A model generated the notes under the pieces. It did no database searches. It was not told the origin of the DNA and saw only the letters and a program-made list of their open reading frames with translations. From positions 1-64,000 of the forward strand of contig JAEZRC010000007.1 of assembly GCA_023440965.1 (NCBI GenBank): 64,000 nt of DNA, written 5' to 3'. A program made the position numbers and the translations under genes. How positions within the stretch are numbered: position 1 is the first letter of the stretch; every line of letters starts with the position of its first letter. Positions 9,938 through 18,231 of this stretch are shown piece by piece. The DNA comes from Bacillota bacterium. GTDB lineage: Bacteria; Bacillota; Clostridia; Oscillospirales; Ruminococcaceae.

Positions 9938-10087
9938 ATGAGTAAATCAAAGAAGCTATCAGTCAGACTTGCCGAAATAATCGCTGCTATTTCACTTTTA
10001 ATTGGAATCGTGTCAGTTAATTCAACGTGTTATTGTTGGTATCATCAACCAAAAGTGCCCCAAGGAATGCAGAAATTTAAAAAATAA
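9938..10087 (+). CDS. agrD: AgrD-like autoinducer propeptide (49 aa)
   Basis: This small gene is behind AAGGGG, 31 bp after agrB. It has a basic start (MSKSKK), an amphipathic helix (LAEIIAAISLLIGIV), a cysteine core STCYCWY (Cys31, Cys33) and a polar tail HQPKVPQGMQKFKK. This is the three-part plan of AgrD: membrane helix, peptide core, and a C-terminal tail removed by AgrB. By analogy with other clostridial AgrD proteins, cleavage after Tyr35 would let Cys31 close a five-residue thiolactone. The second cysteine inside the ring is unusual. Ring boundaries are inferred. Confidence 0.85.
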   Translation: MSKSKKLSVRLAEIIAAISLLIGIVSVNSTCYCWYHQPKVPQGMQKFKK

Positions 10088-10096
10088 ATATTTTTT

Positions 10097-10125
10097 AATA
10101 GCTATGATTCAATCATAGCTATTAA
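10097..10125 (+). terminator. Hairpin after agrD
   Basis: This is a near-perfect 13-bp inverted repeat (TAATAGCTATGA and its complement) 10 bp after agrD, followed by A/T-rich but not T-run sequence. It may act as a weak terminator or protect the 3' end of the agr transcript. Confidence 0.45.
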
Positions 10126-10146
10126 TATTGAAATAGGAGAATAAAC

Positions 10147-10380
10147 ATGTTTATGTATTGTGAATTAGTAGAAAGTAAAAAATACATTGATGATATTGGA
10201 GAAATATCTGTGTATGGTTTAAAAATCTACCAGGAATATTTTCTATGTGAGAAAACTACAATTGTAAAAGATATCTCATCCAATATCTGCTACGTTAAAA
10301 GGTTACTCAAATCAATAAATAGAAACCATGTAAGCTGCATTCATCTATATGATGTAATATATGACTATTTAGTTAGTTGA
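10147..10380 (+). CDS. Small conserved hypothetical protein (DUF6514-like)
   Basis: This 77-residue soluble protein sits behind ATAGGAG and starts MFMYCELVESKKYIDDIGEI. It resembles a small clostridial family, DUF6514 as I recall it. Members are short, begin with a similar YCELV..KYIDDIGE segment and have no known function. It lies 60 bp after the agrD stop and could be an agr-linked or agr-regulated gene. It has no signal peptide and no metal motif. Confidence 0.6.
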   Translation: MFMYCELVESKKYIDDIGEISVYGLKIYQEYFLCEKTTIVKDISSNICYVKRLLKSINRNHVSCIHLYDVIYDYLVS

Positions 10381-10490
10381 TTTACTTGGAATATATAACT
10401 TAGATGTATAGTAGTCTGATCATGTAAATTAAACAAACCGAATTTTTAAATTATATTTAATTTGTTCACTCTACTTGCCAACTAATTATG

Positions 10491-10748
10491 TTATTTTTGA
10501 TTGTGCATATACTGACATATTAACCTATTCAACGTCGGCCTTGAAATCTTAAGCTCCCTTGCCAGCTGAGCCTTGCTGACTTCACGCCGCATATATCTCT
10601 CATAATGCTTCTCAAAGTCAGGAATGGTTACAGATTTTCTACCTTTGTATTTGCCTTTAGCTTTTGCGATTGAAATTCCTTCACGTTGACGTTCAAGAAG
10701 ATTGGTTCTCTCAAATTCATTTATTGCTCCAATCATTGTGAGCATAAG
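10491..10748 (-). pseudogene. Serine resolvase/invertase, C-terminal fragment
   Basis: About 84 residues remain: the end of the catalytic domain (AINEFERTNLLERQREGI), a basic hinge (AKGKYKGRK) and a helix-turn-helix (VSKAQLARELKISRPTLNRL). The first 100 or so residues with the catalytic serine are missing. The fragment is cut at about 10748, where unrelated coding sequence on the other strand begins. Base composition here is more GC-rich than in the neighbouring agr genes. It is a scar of a mobile element. Confidence 0.8.
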
Positions 10749-10753
10749 CTTAT

Positions 10754-11434
10754 GTTATTGTAACAAACACAAACAATTCAGTTAACGGAACTAAAACAGC
10801 GACAATGATAAGTGGTATCAAAAAAGTTATTGTAAATAATCCAGCGGTAATTGAAACACCTAAAACAGTAGAAGTTATTGAAACCCCAGCTGAAATTAAA
10901 AATCCTGAAAAGATTTCAGTTAAGCCAATTGGTGAAGCATTTTCACAATCAGTTGAAGTAAGAATGAAAGACGATCCAACTGTTAAAAAAGCAATTGAAG
11001 ATTCTTTAGATAAGGTTCTTAAATCAGACTTAAAAGACGTAACTGTTTTCCCACTAGATATAAGCCTTTATGTTAAGGGAACAGACACAAAAGTTCAGCC
11101 AAATGAGGGAACATCAGTAGTTATTACAATTCCAATTCCTGAAAATTTATTGGCAAATAAGGACAAAATTAAAGTAGTTTGCATAATTGACGGTAAGCTA
11201 ACTGTTTTGGATACAAAGGTTATTCAAATTGATGGAGTATATTGCGTTCAATTTACAGCAACTCACTTCTCGCCTTATGCAATGGTGGTAGATACAGCTA
11301 ATGAGCTTAGTAATACAACAAACCCAAAGACATCTGGAAATAACACAGTAGGGACTTTCTCAATAATAGCAATCTTATCCGTTGTAACTCTTGCTGTTGC
11401 AAGAAAAAAGTACAAGTTTAAGGTTACTAAATAG
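10754..11434 (+). pseudogene. Cell-surface protein, C-terminal fragment
   Basis: The frame is open from the junction with the resolvase fragment (the first ATG is 10805, with no ribosome site), so the N-terminus with its signal peptide is lost. About 225 residues remain: Pro/Glu-rich linkers (VIETPKTVEVIETPAEI), a beta-rich domain ending in FTATHFSPYAMV, then NPKTSGNNT, a hydrophobic helix and a basic tail (ARKKYKFKVTK). This resembles a sortase-type or stalk-anchored wall protein. HFSPYAMV endings are common in clostridial adhesins. Confidence 0.65.
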
Positions 11435-11730
11435 TAGCAAGCTTTTCTTATATTTCAACTTTGCATCATGTTTAATTAGTGGACAGGCTTTAAGCGTTAG
11501 GATTTGAATAAGGAAATCGATGTAAATGAAGTGCTCTTTATGTTTTATAATTACTGCTTGGAACACGAATTGACAGATATTTTGATTGAAATTAAATGAG
11601 TAATCCATCTTGAAAGTATGATTTTTTGATACTCAGAGCATAGGAAACACAAATGAAAATCAAAACAAAGAAAAATAGCAAGCAAAACGTTGGCAGAAAA
11701 GCTAATCAATTTCTAGATCTTATATTTTTA
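11435..11730. other. Noncoding stretch with a possible gene scrap
   Basis: Nothing intact is seen. A short plus-strand frame of about 30 codons (roughly 11503-11600, LFMFYNYCLEHELTDI) ends at TGA and could be the tail of a lost gene. It has no start or ribosome site. Confidence 0.3.
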
Positions 11731-11756
11731 AACAAAAAAACGCCGTAATGGCGTTT
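11731..11756 (-). terminator. Terminator of the GH26 gene
   Basis: Stem AAACGCC/GGCGTTT (11738-11744 and 11750-11756) with a T-run on the minus strand, starting inside the last codons of the gene. The plus strand also has a T-run, so it may work both ways. Confidence 0.8.
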
Positions 11757-11764
11757 TTGTTTTT

Positions 11765-12727
11765 TTATAAAGTAATAGCATACTCACTATCGTACATTTT
11801 CTTGGTATGACTTATTGTGTTGTGTTCTTCGGTAAGGCAAAATTCCTTTGACCAAGTCATATAATAAGCCCATGGAATATGACTTTCGGCAAGAATTGAC
11901 GCGTCGGGAATTACACCAACCTCTCCAAGTGCAGCGATCTTTGGTGATTGCGTAATTTTAATTAGTTCCTCATACTCTTTCTTGTAGTCAGTACTGATTG
12001 ACTGTTTTTTAAAATTGCCTAAAAACTTTTTCAGATATACATCCCTTGAGATTACATCAACATAATCGTCCCCAGGATAGCCCTCTTTAACAGGCGAATT
12101 CCACACCCAGATAAGGTTATCAAGATGCTTTACATTTACATAATAGTCAAACATTTTTTTATACAGTTCTCTGCCTGTTGCGTGACCATTTCTTCCCCAC
12201 CAAAACCATTTTCCATCAGCTTCATGAAACGGACGCCACAAAATTGGAATATGCTCTTGTTTAAACTTTTCTAATATTTCTGCAATAACATCCATATCAC
12301 TGTAAAAAGCTTCCTCTTCGGGAGTACCCGCAACAAGCACTCTGTCGGGGTTAAAATCAGTATGTTCGGAATAAAAGCTTTTATCTCTGCCACCCAATGG
12401 AGAGAACCAGTGAAAAGAAAAAGTAACTATTCCGTCATTCTCCTTAGCCCATTTCAAAGCAGTATCAGCTGTCCCCTGATTTTCATAAACTTCAGTTAGA
12501 CAAGCTTCTGATGCGTCTTTATAATTAATGTTCGGTGAATAGGCGAGCAATTCAAAACCTCTCAGCTTCGGTTCTCTGCCTGTAATTTTCTTGATATATG
12601 AAATTTCCTCCATAGGATTTGTTTGTGTATGCTGTCCAGTAATAATTGATTTACCTGCCGTATCGTATAAGTATTCCAACAGTTTTCTTGCTTCGGGAGT
12701 TGCATTTTCATTTACAGGCTCCATCAT
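11765..12727 (-). CDS. Glycoside hydrolase family 26 enzyme (beta-mannanase type)
   Basis: This 320-residue GH26 (clan GH-A) enzyme cleaves beta-1,4-mannan or manno-oligosaccharides. The acid/base Glu is in WRPFHEADGKWFWW and the nucleophile Glu in ALGEVG. GQHTQTNP near the N-terminus and FSFHWFSP are further family motifs. There is no signal peptide, linker or carbohydrate-binding module, so it should act in the cytoplasm on imported oligosaccharides. Start ATG 12727 follows GGAGG by 9 bases. It is a single-gene unit inside the decayed island, with no transporter or mannosyl-phosphorylase nearby. Mannanase versus mannobiohydrolase cannot be decided from sequence. Confidence 0.88.
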   Translation of the reverse strand: MMEPVNENATPEARKLLEYLYDTAGKSIITGQHTQTNPMEEISYIKKITGREPKLRGFELLAYSPNINYKDASEACLTEVYENQGTADTALKWAKENDGIVTFSFHWFSPLGGRDKSFYSEHTDFNPDRVLVAGTPEEEAFYSDMDVIAEILEKFKQEHIPILWRPFHEADGKWFWWGRNGHATGRELYKKMFDYYVNVKHLDNLIWVWNSPVKEGYPGDDYVDVISRDVYLKKFLGNFKKQSISTDYKKEYEELIKITQSPKIAALGEVGVIPDASILAESHIPWAYYMTWSKEFCLTEEHNTISHTKKMYDSEYAITL

Positions 12728-12823
12728 AATGTTTATCCTCCATAATAACGGCTTTTCTATATTATTGAATTAATAAATTTAGTATAACATTACAAATGCA
12801 TAAAATCAATTAGCTACAAAAAT

Positions 12824-12857
12824 AAAAAGCATTCTCAGTCTTAGAGAATGCTTTTTG
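12824..12857 (+). terminator. Terminator-like hairpin
   Basis: AAAGCATTCTC pairs with GAGAATGCTTT around a 7-base loop, followed by T. It lies upstream of the GH26 gene with no intact gene reading into it. Confidence 0.6.
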
Positions 12858-12974
12858 TAATAAGAAAGTAAATATAATATATGACTTAACCTGCGTAATG
12901 TAAAGAAAAATAGATAATAACTCTATTTTTACAATAAGCGAATATAATCATTATATAATGTTCTAATAAAATGT

Positions 12975-13340
12975 TAAATGCTATGAAACTGCTAAAACAA
13001 AACTTGAAAAGTTGCAATCGCAACATTAACAACGGCTTGCAAAGCATGATTCCATTGGTGCTTTTACGTTTAAGTTGAATGAACGAGATGAGGTGCTTAA
13101 CGAGTTTGATTAGAGGTTGTTTGGTATAGTGGTTGAGAGGATTACTTTTATGGAGCAATTTAGAAAAGGTGATATTAACGACATTAAATATAGACAAGCC
13201 TTAATTGATACTTTTGTAAATAAAATTTATCTCTACGACGACAAAATGACAATCTTATACAATGTACAAGATTGTCATTCTGATGTGACGATTGACGAAA
13301 TAAGTTCGTCTACGGTCGATTTGGTGGAGGCGAGGGGAGT
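12975..13340 (+). pseudogene. Large serine recombinase, decayed C-terminal part
   Basis: Frameshifted pieces match the coiled-coil and C-terminal end of large serine recombinases: AKTKLEKLQSQ, INNGLQS, FKLNERDEVLNEFD, then MEQFRKGDINDIKYRQALID and TFVNKIYLYDDKMTILYN. The catalytic domain is absent and at least three frame changes are needed. The last frame has no stop of its own before ssrA; it continues as VEARGVEPLS inside the tmRNA 3' end. This is what remains of an integrase next to its attachment site. Confidence 0.72.
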
Positions 13341-13673
13341 TGAACCCCTGTCCGAAAACCTATTCATGCAACTTTCTACGAGTGTAGTTTATCTTTTGAA
13401 TTTCCCTAACATCTTCGCCGACAAACAGGCTAAGAAGCTTAGTAGCCTGTGATACATCAAAAAGCTACAGGCTTTGCAAATTGACGTTCCCCACTAATCG
13501 ACGCCTGTTCTAAAGCCGTGGGAATCTTCAGACAGACGAGCTGCAGACTAAGCTGCTGCTAATTCAAAATTATTTTTGTCGTTTAATTTAAAACGTTGTG
13601 CCGTTTAAAGAGATGACACGACCTCTACTCGCTTATCACACTTCAAAATCTCCGTCGAAACCTTTACGCCCCC
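13322..13673 (-). ncRNA. ssrA: tmRNA
   Basis: This is transfer-messenger RNA on the minus strand, 352 nt including an encoded CCA. The 5' end GGGGGCG pairs with CGCCTCC before ACCA at the 3' end. The T-arm reads GGGGTTCAACTCCCC, and the 5' domain has the conserved GTTTCGACGG. The internal tag frame ends NDKNNFELAAA then TAG (stop at 13548-13550); I cannot fix the resume codon with certainty. It lies 60 bp after smpB, the usual partner. Its 3' end abuts a recombinase remnant, as expected for an integration target. Confidence 0.95.
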
Positions 13674-13732
13674 ATATTCATATTACTATTAATAATATGA
13701 TTGTCATTGATTATTAATAAGATAAAAAGGAG

Positions 13733-14206
13733 TTACTGATTGCGTTCCTTTAAAGCTCTGTCAATTTCTCGTTTTGAATCACGTTCTGCCATGTCGTCAC
13801 GTTTGTCGTGAAGTTTTTTACCCTTGCATAAACCAAGCTGTAGCTTTACTCTTGAGCCTTTAAAATAAAGTGATATAGGAATAAGTGTTAAACCTTCCTG
13901 CTTGACCTTGCCGAAAAGTCGGAGTATTTCTTTTTTATGGATAAGAAGTTTTCTTACTCTGTACGGGTCACGGTTAAAAAGATTGCCTTGCTCATATGGC
14001 GAGATATGCATACCTTTAACAAACATTTCTCCGTCATCAATAGAACACCAGCTGTCTTTTAAATTGACACCGCCTTGTCTTATTGACTTGACCTCTGTGC
14101 CGACAAGTTCAATTCCTGCTTCAAGAGATTCAATAATAAAATAGTCATGTTTTGCTTTTCGATTTTCAGCAATTGTTTTAGTGCTTACCTTGTCCACTTT
14201 GGTCAC
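13733..14206 (-). CDS. smpB: SsrA-binding protein SmpB
   Basis: This 157-residue protein is the tmRNA partner that brings ssrA to stalled ribosomes for trans-translation. It has the family signatures ENRKAKHDYFI, GIELVGTEVKSIRQG, LIPISLYFKGSRVK and GLCKGKKLHDKRD, and the basic C-terminal tail that sits in the mRNA channel. It starts at ATG 14206 behind GAGGTGACC. A consensus promoter lies upstream (14229-14257). Length is normal. Confidence 0.97.
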   Translation of the reverse strand: MTKVDKVSTKTIAENRKAKHDYFIIESLEAGIELVGTEVKSIRQGGVNLKDSWCSIDDGEMFVKGMHISPYEQGNLFNRDPYRVRKLLIHKKEILRLFGKVKQEGLTLIPISLYFKGSRVKLQLGLCKGKKLHDKRDDMAERDSKREIDRALKERNQ

Positions 14207-14228
14207 CTCACTTTTATGGTAGTATTTT

Positions 14229-14257
14229 ATTATATAATTATTTTATGTGTTTGTCAA
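14229..14257 (-). promoter_or_regulatory. Promoter of smpB-ssrA
   Basis: On the minus strand, TTGACA (14252-14257), a 17-bp spacer, then TATAAT (14229-14234), 23 bp before the smpB start. Full consensus. Confidence 0.8.
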
Positions 14258-14290
14258 GGAAAATCATCGCAATTAATTAAATAGTAAACA

Positions 14291-14324
14291 TAAAAAATAA
14301 CGCTTCCAAATAATTAGAAGCGTT
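14291..14324 (-). terminator. Terminator of the GGDEF-EAL gene
   Basis: AACGCTTC/GAAGCGTT stem (14299-14306/14317-14324) followed on the minus strand by ATTTTTTA, just after the gene's stop. Confidence 0.85.
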
Positions 14325-14331
14325 ATAATAA

Positions 14332-17300
14332 TTAATTAAATAATGGTACATATTTTTTCTCAAATTCCTCTGCGGGAACAGGCTTGCCGAACAAGTAACC
14401 CTGAATAAGGTCAGTATTAAGATCAGCAAGTCGGTTATACTGAATTTCCTGTTCAACACCTTCAGCACATACCTTCATATCAAGAGCGTGTGCTAACGAA
14501 ATAATTGTTTTTACAAAAACTTCCGTGCAGGAGTCGTTGATAAGGTCATCAATAAAAGATTTATCTATCTTTATAGTATTAAGCGGCATTTCCTTAATGT
14601 TATTAAGTGAGGAATAACCAGTTCCGAAATCATCAAGAGAAATTGAAATTCCAAGTTCTGATAATTTCTTTAAAATTTCTTTTGTAGATTTGAAGTCATT
14701 GATGGCTAGTGATTCGGTTACTTCGAAGGTAATATTATGGTAAGGAACCTGAGTTTCATTTATAATTTTTTCAACTTTATCAAGGAAGTTAGCTTCATAA
14801 ATTTGATATACAGAAAGATTTATGCTTATCTTAAAATCCTTCATACCAAGTGAAATCATTTTCTTGCACTGAAGGCAGGCTGTCCTGAATACAAATTCAC
14901 CCAGCTCGACGATAAAACCAAGATTTTCTGCAACTGGTATAAACTCAGCAGGCGATATATTACCAAGGTTTTCGCATGACCATCTTAATAGTGCTTCAGC
15001 ACCTTCAATTGCTTTGGTTTCAGCATTGATGATAGGTTGATAATAAACACTGAAGCCATTACAGGAATTTGAAACGCTTTCTCTTAGATAACGCTCAAGC
15101 TCAATGTTCCTAATAGAATCAAAACCAATTTTATTCTTATAAAACATTGCACGGTTTTTCCCTTGGTTTTTTGCTCTATACATTGCCATATCAACTTTTT
15201 TAAGAATTTCAAAAAGAGTAATTCCATCATAAGGATATTTGGCAATACCCATACTCATCGTGCAGTAATATGTAGTGTTTATAAGGTCCCATTTTTCCCT
15301 AAAACGTTCAAGAAGGGTATTGACAATATCATTAATCTGATCACAATATTTATTTTCAACTAATAGAATGAATTCATCGCCACCAAAACGATATGTATAA
15401 TGACCTGTATACGGTAATGTTTTTAAGAACTCAGATATATTCTGAAGAAGTGTATCTCCATACTGATGACCAAGTCCGTCATTAACATTCTTGAAGTTGT
15501 CAAGATCAAGGAAAAGTATGTATCCGAAAGTATTATCCCTAAGAGATTGATCAACAAGGTCCTGAAAGTCTTTTTCGAGACGTCTTCTATTAGGTAGCCC
15601 AGTAAGATGGTCATTCATTGCCTGCATTTCAATGAGCTTTTCATATTCAATCTTCTGAGTAATATTGTTTAATGTTGAAAGACTGACAATACTACCGTCT
15701 ACCCAGATTATATTCATTTGTGTTATATCAATCCATTGTTTTGTCATAGGGCTATAAATTTCATAGTAACGAGCACGCTTGCTGTTAATTTTACTATTGC
15801 TATTTGTGATACTTTCGTAATCTTCAGAATTTATCCCAAGACATTCCCATAAATGCTTTCCGATACTATCATCACCAAAATTGTCGCTGAATTTCTGATT
15901 AGTGAAAATTATATCCTGACCTTCAAGTGTCGAAACACAAACATACGAGCCAATATTGTTCAAAACCGTTTTAAATGTATTAAGTGTTGTCATAAGTTCA
16001 AGTTGCGTCAGATACCGCTGGAACATACTGCTGATAATCTGTGTAATATCACTAACAACAGATATGGTTTCATTATCCCAGGTTCTTGTATTATCTTTAT
16101 CAATAAGAATTATAAATCCGTCAGAAGAATCTGTGAATTTAATATTATAAATTAGATAAGAATAATCTCCGGTAGATAAGAATTCATTATAACAGTTTTT
16201 TGATGAGCCAAGCTTATCCCGATATGCCATACCAAAGCTGTTTAGTCTTTTAATTATATTAGGATATTTATCTTCAAATAATTTGAAATTAATGATTTTC
16301 TGTTGAATATTGTGTGATTTATTATAACTGTAAGTAATATACTTCTGGGATGTACTATATGGGACACATATTTTAATTTCTGAAGCATTTAAAAAAATAG
16401 CTAGCTTTTTTGTGATTGTATTAATTGAAGTCTTAAAATCATCAGATTTTTGAAGATGCTTGAGAATATCAGAAATAAACTGAGTGCGATTAAGGTTGTT
16501 TTCAAGAATCATCTGATTTTCATTAAGCTTAATTATGCGTTCTTTCTGCTCTGTAAGATCATTAATAACGGAATTAATATAAGTAGGAACATCATCCTTA
16601 TAATAGACGATTGTCTGTATGAGAATCCATATTATTTCACTATCAGGAGTAATAATCCTATATGTACCGGCAAAATAATTATTCTTTTTTTCTATTGTAC
16701 TATTAAACAAGTAACAGAATTTACCATAATCCTCTGTATGAATAAAATCAAAGAAATTAACTGAGCTTTCTGAAAGGATATTGTTGTCAAAACCATAATA
16801 AATCAATGAATCAGAAGCGAATTCAAGCATAAGTTTGTTGCTATTTGAGCAGTTGCAAATCCTGTGTTGAAGCAATGCGATATCATCAGAAATTATAATA
16901 GATATTGCCCTTTTTTCTTTTGACCTATCAACGTATTGATTTGTAATATCAATAACCATACAATTCAAATAAGAAATTTTTCCTGTATGCGTTATAACCA
17001 TGTGGGCATAAGTATGTCTTGTTTTCATATTTGAGTCAAAGAATTTCATATTGCAGATAAAATCAAAATTGTTATCTTCTATCTGTTTATTGAATATATT
17101 TTTAAAGTAGTCAAATTCAGCGACGGACATAAGATCATTGAATTTCATATTACCTGAATTAATAATATCTGTATTATATCCAAGTTCTTCAATTCCTTTT
17201 GTTGAAAAAATAATAGAAAAATCATTCTGATAATCAATTTTTAATTCGAATAATGGATAATAACTATATTCTGTACTGTCAGAGGATTCAAAATCAGTGT

Positions 17301-17361
17301 AGAAGTGGGTATTATTACTTAATAACAGCTTATTATTATTTAAAGTAGTTAGTTCATCCAT
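14332..17361 (-). CDS. PAS-GGDEF-EAL cyclic-di-GMP enzyme
   Basis: This 1009-residue soluble signalling protein has PAS-like sensor repeats over about residues 1-280, a GAF-like region (about 290-450), another PAS (about 460-580), a diguanylate cyclase GGDEF domain (about 590-750) and an EAL phosphodiesterase domain (about 765-1005). The cyclase active site is intact (RFGGDEFILL). The EAL domain has AEALLRW, an expected metal-binding Asn region (INLSVYQ) and DDFGTGYSS. Both activities are therefore possible; net direction cannot be told. There are no membrane segments. Start ATG is behind GGAGGAAGC. It is a single-gene unit. Confidence 0.93.
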   Translation of the reverse strand: MDELTTLNNNKLLLSNNTHFYTDFESSDSTEYSYYPLFELKIDYQNDFSIIFSTKGIEELGYNTDIINSGNMKFNDLMSVAEFDYFKNIFNKQIEDNNFDFICNMKFFDSNMKTRHTYAHMVITHTGKISYLNCMVIDITNQYVDRSKEKRAISIIISDDIALLQHRICNCSNSNKLMLEFASDSLIYYGFDNNILSESSVNFFDFIHTEDYGKFCYLFNSTIEKKNNYFAGTYRIITPDSEIIWILIQTIVYYKDDVPTYINSVINDLTEQKERIIKLNENQMILENNLNRTQFISDILKHLQKSDDFKTSINTITKKLAIFLNASEIKICVPYSTSQKYITYSYNKSHNIQQKIINFKLFEDKYPNIIKRLNSFGMAYRDKLGSSKNCYNEFLSTGDYSYLIYNIKFTDSSDGFIILIDKDNTRTWDNETISVVSDITQIISSMFQRYLTQLELMTTLNTFKTVLNNIGSYVCVSTLEGQDIIFTNQKFSDNFGDDSIGKHLWECLGINSEDYESITNSNSKINSKRARYYEIYSPMTKQWIDITQMNIIWVDGSIVSLSTLNNITQKIEYEKLIEMQAMNDHLTGLPNRRRLEKDFQDLVDQSLRDNTFGYILFLDLDNFKNVNDGLGHQYGDTLLQNISEFLKTLPYTGHYTYRFGGDEFILLVENKYCDQINDIVNTLLERFREKWDLINTTYYCTMSMGIAKYPYDGITLFEILKKVDMAMYRAKNQGKNRAMFYKNKIGFDSIRNIELERYLRESVSNSCNGFSVYYQPIINAETKAIEGAEALLRWSCENLGNISPAEFIPVAENLGFIVELGEFVFRTACLQCKKMISLGMKDFKISINLSVYQIYEANFLDKVEKIINETQVPYHNITFEVTESLAINDFKSTKEILKKLSELGISISLDDFGTGYSSLNNIKEMPLNTIKIDKSFIDDLINDSCTEVFVKTIISLAHALDMKVCAEGVEQEIQYNRLADLNTDLIQGYLFGKPVPAEEFEKKYVPLFN

Positions 17362-17596
17362 GATGCTTCCTCCATTCTATTTACTAAAATATATTATAGC
17401 ATTATATAGAAAAATTAGCAATAATCTGATTGATTTTTGTTATACATTAACAAAAAATGCCTTTAATTTTATTTACTTGTAAATAAAATATTCATATAAT
17501 AAAATAATATATTAATTTGATGTTTATATTTAAATAATTATATGTTATAATATAATTTAATATTTAATAAAATTTCATATATGAAGGGTGATTGCT

Positions 17597-18181
17597 ATGG
17601 CATATTTAAAAAACCTCAAGGAAATGCTTAAGCTTAACATCAGAAATGCAATTAAAGATAAGGAAAATAAAGAGGAAATTATTGATGAAATAATTAATGA
17701 TTTGCATTCACAGACAAAACGTTTGGAATTCATGGTTGAAAAAGCAGAAAAGGATCAACAGCACGCTGAGACTTCTTATAGTATTAATAAGGAGGAAGCT
17801 GATAATCTTGTTCACAAAGCACGCTCTGCCCTTAGAGAAAACGATAAACAGCTTGCCAAAGAAGCTTTGACTCAAAAGCTTGAAAAGGATATGAGTCTTA
17901 AAGAGAAAGAAATTATATACGTGACTCTTAACGCACAGGCTTCTCAACTTAAGGAACAACTTGAAACATTGAATTATAAGCTGTCGGAAGCTATTGAGAT
18001 TAAAAAAACATTATCATCAAGCATACATATATATAATTATGTTCACCCAACGAATCAAGAAATATTTAATCATGATAAAAGTGAGATAGCAAGCAGATGT
18101 CATTCAAATAGTGAGGGTGTTCTTGACGCAGAGATAGAAAGACTTATGCAGGAAATCAAAGATACTCACAATATAAAATAA
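17597..18181 (+). CDS. PspA/IM30 family coiled-coil protein
   Basis: The protein is about 194 residues, almost entirely charged coiled coil (about residues 15-150), with no signal or membrane helix. The start MAYLKNLKEMLKLNI and the segment EEIIDEIINDLHSQTKRLE match the PspA/IM30 (ESCRT-III-like) family, which maintains membranes under envelope stress. ATG 17597 is preferred over GTG 17588 because AGGGTG lies 6 bases before it. It is a monocistronic unit with its own terminator and no psp regulators nearby. The shorter-than-typical C-terminus ends in a serine-rich, less helical tail. Confidence 0.75.
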   Translation: MAYLKNLKEMLKLNIRNAIKDKENKEEIIDEIINDLHSQTKRLEFMVEKAEKDQQHAETSYSINKEEADNLVHKARSALRENDKQLAKEALTQKLEKDMSLKEKEIIYVTLNAQASQLKEQLETLNYKLSEAIEIKKTLSSSIHIYNYVHPTNQEIFNHDKSEIASRCHSNSEGVLDAEIERLMQEIKDTHNIK

Positions 18182-18194
18182 ACTACATAATTGT

Positions 18195-18229
18195 AATAAC
18201 CAGCCATCTTAGTGGCTGGTTATTTTTAT
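18195..18229 (+). terminator. Terminator of the PspA-like gene
   Basis: AACCAGCCA/TGGCTGGTT stem followed by ATTTTTAT on the plus strand, between convergent genes. Confidence 0.85.
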
Positions 18230-18231
18230 AT

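Noticed and set aside
10747..10760. AgrD-like or toxin gene at the resolvase junction
   Set aside because: The short open stretch has no start with a ribosome site; it is the broken 5' end of the surface protein.
13341..13452. Extension of the recombinase-like protein frame
   Set aside because: This part of the frame lies entirely inside ssrA and is not protein-coding.
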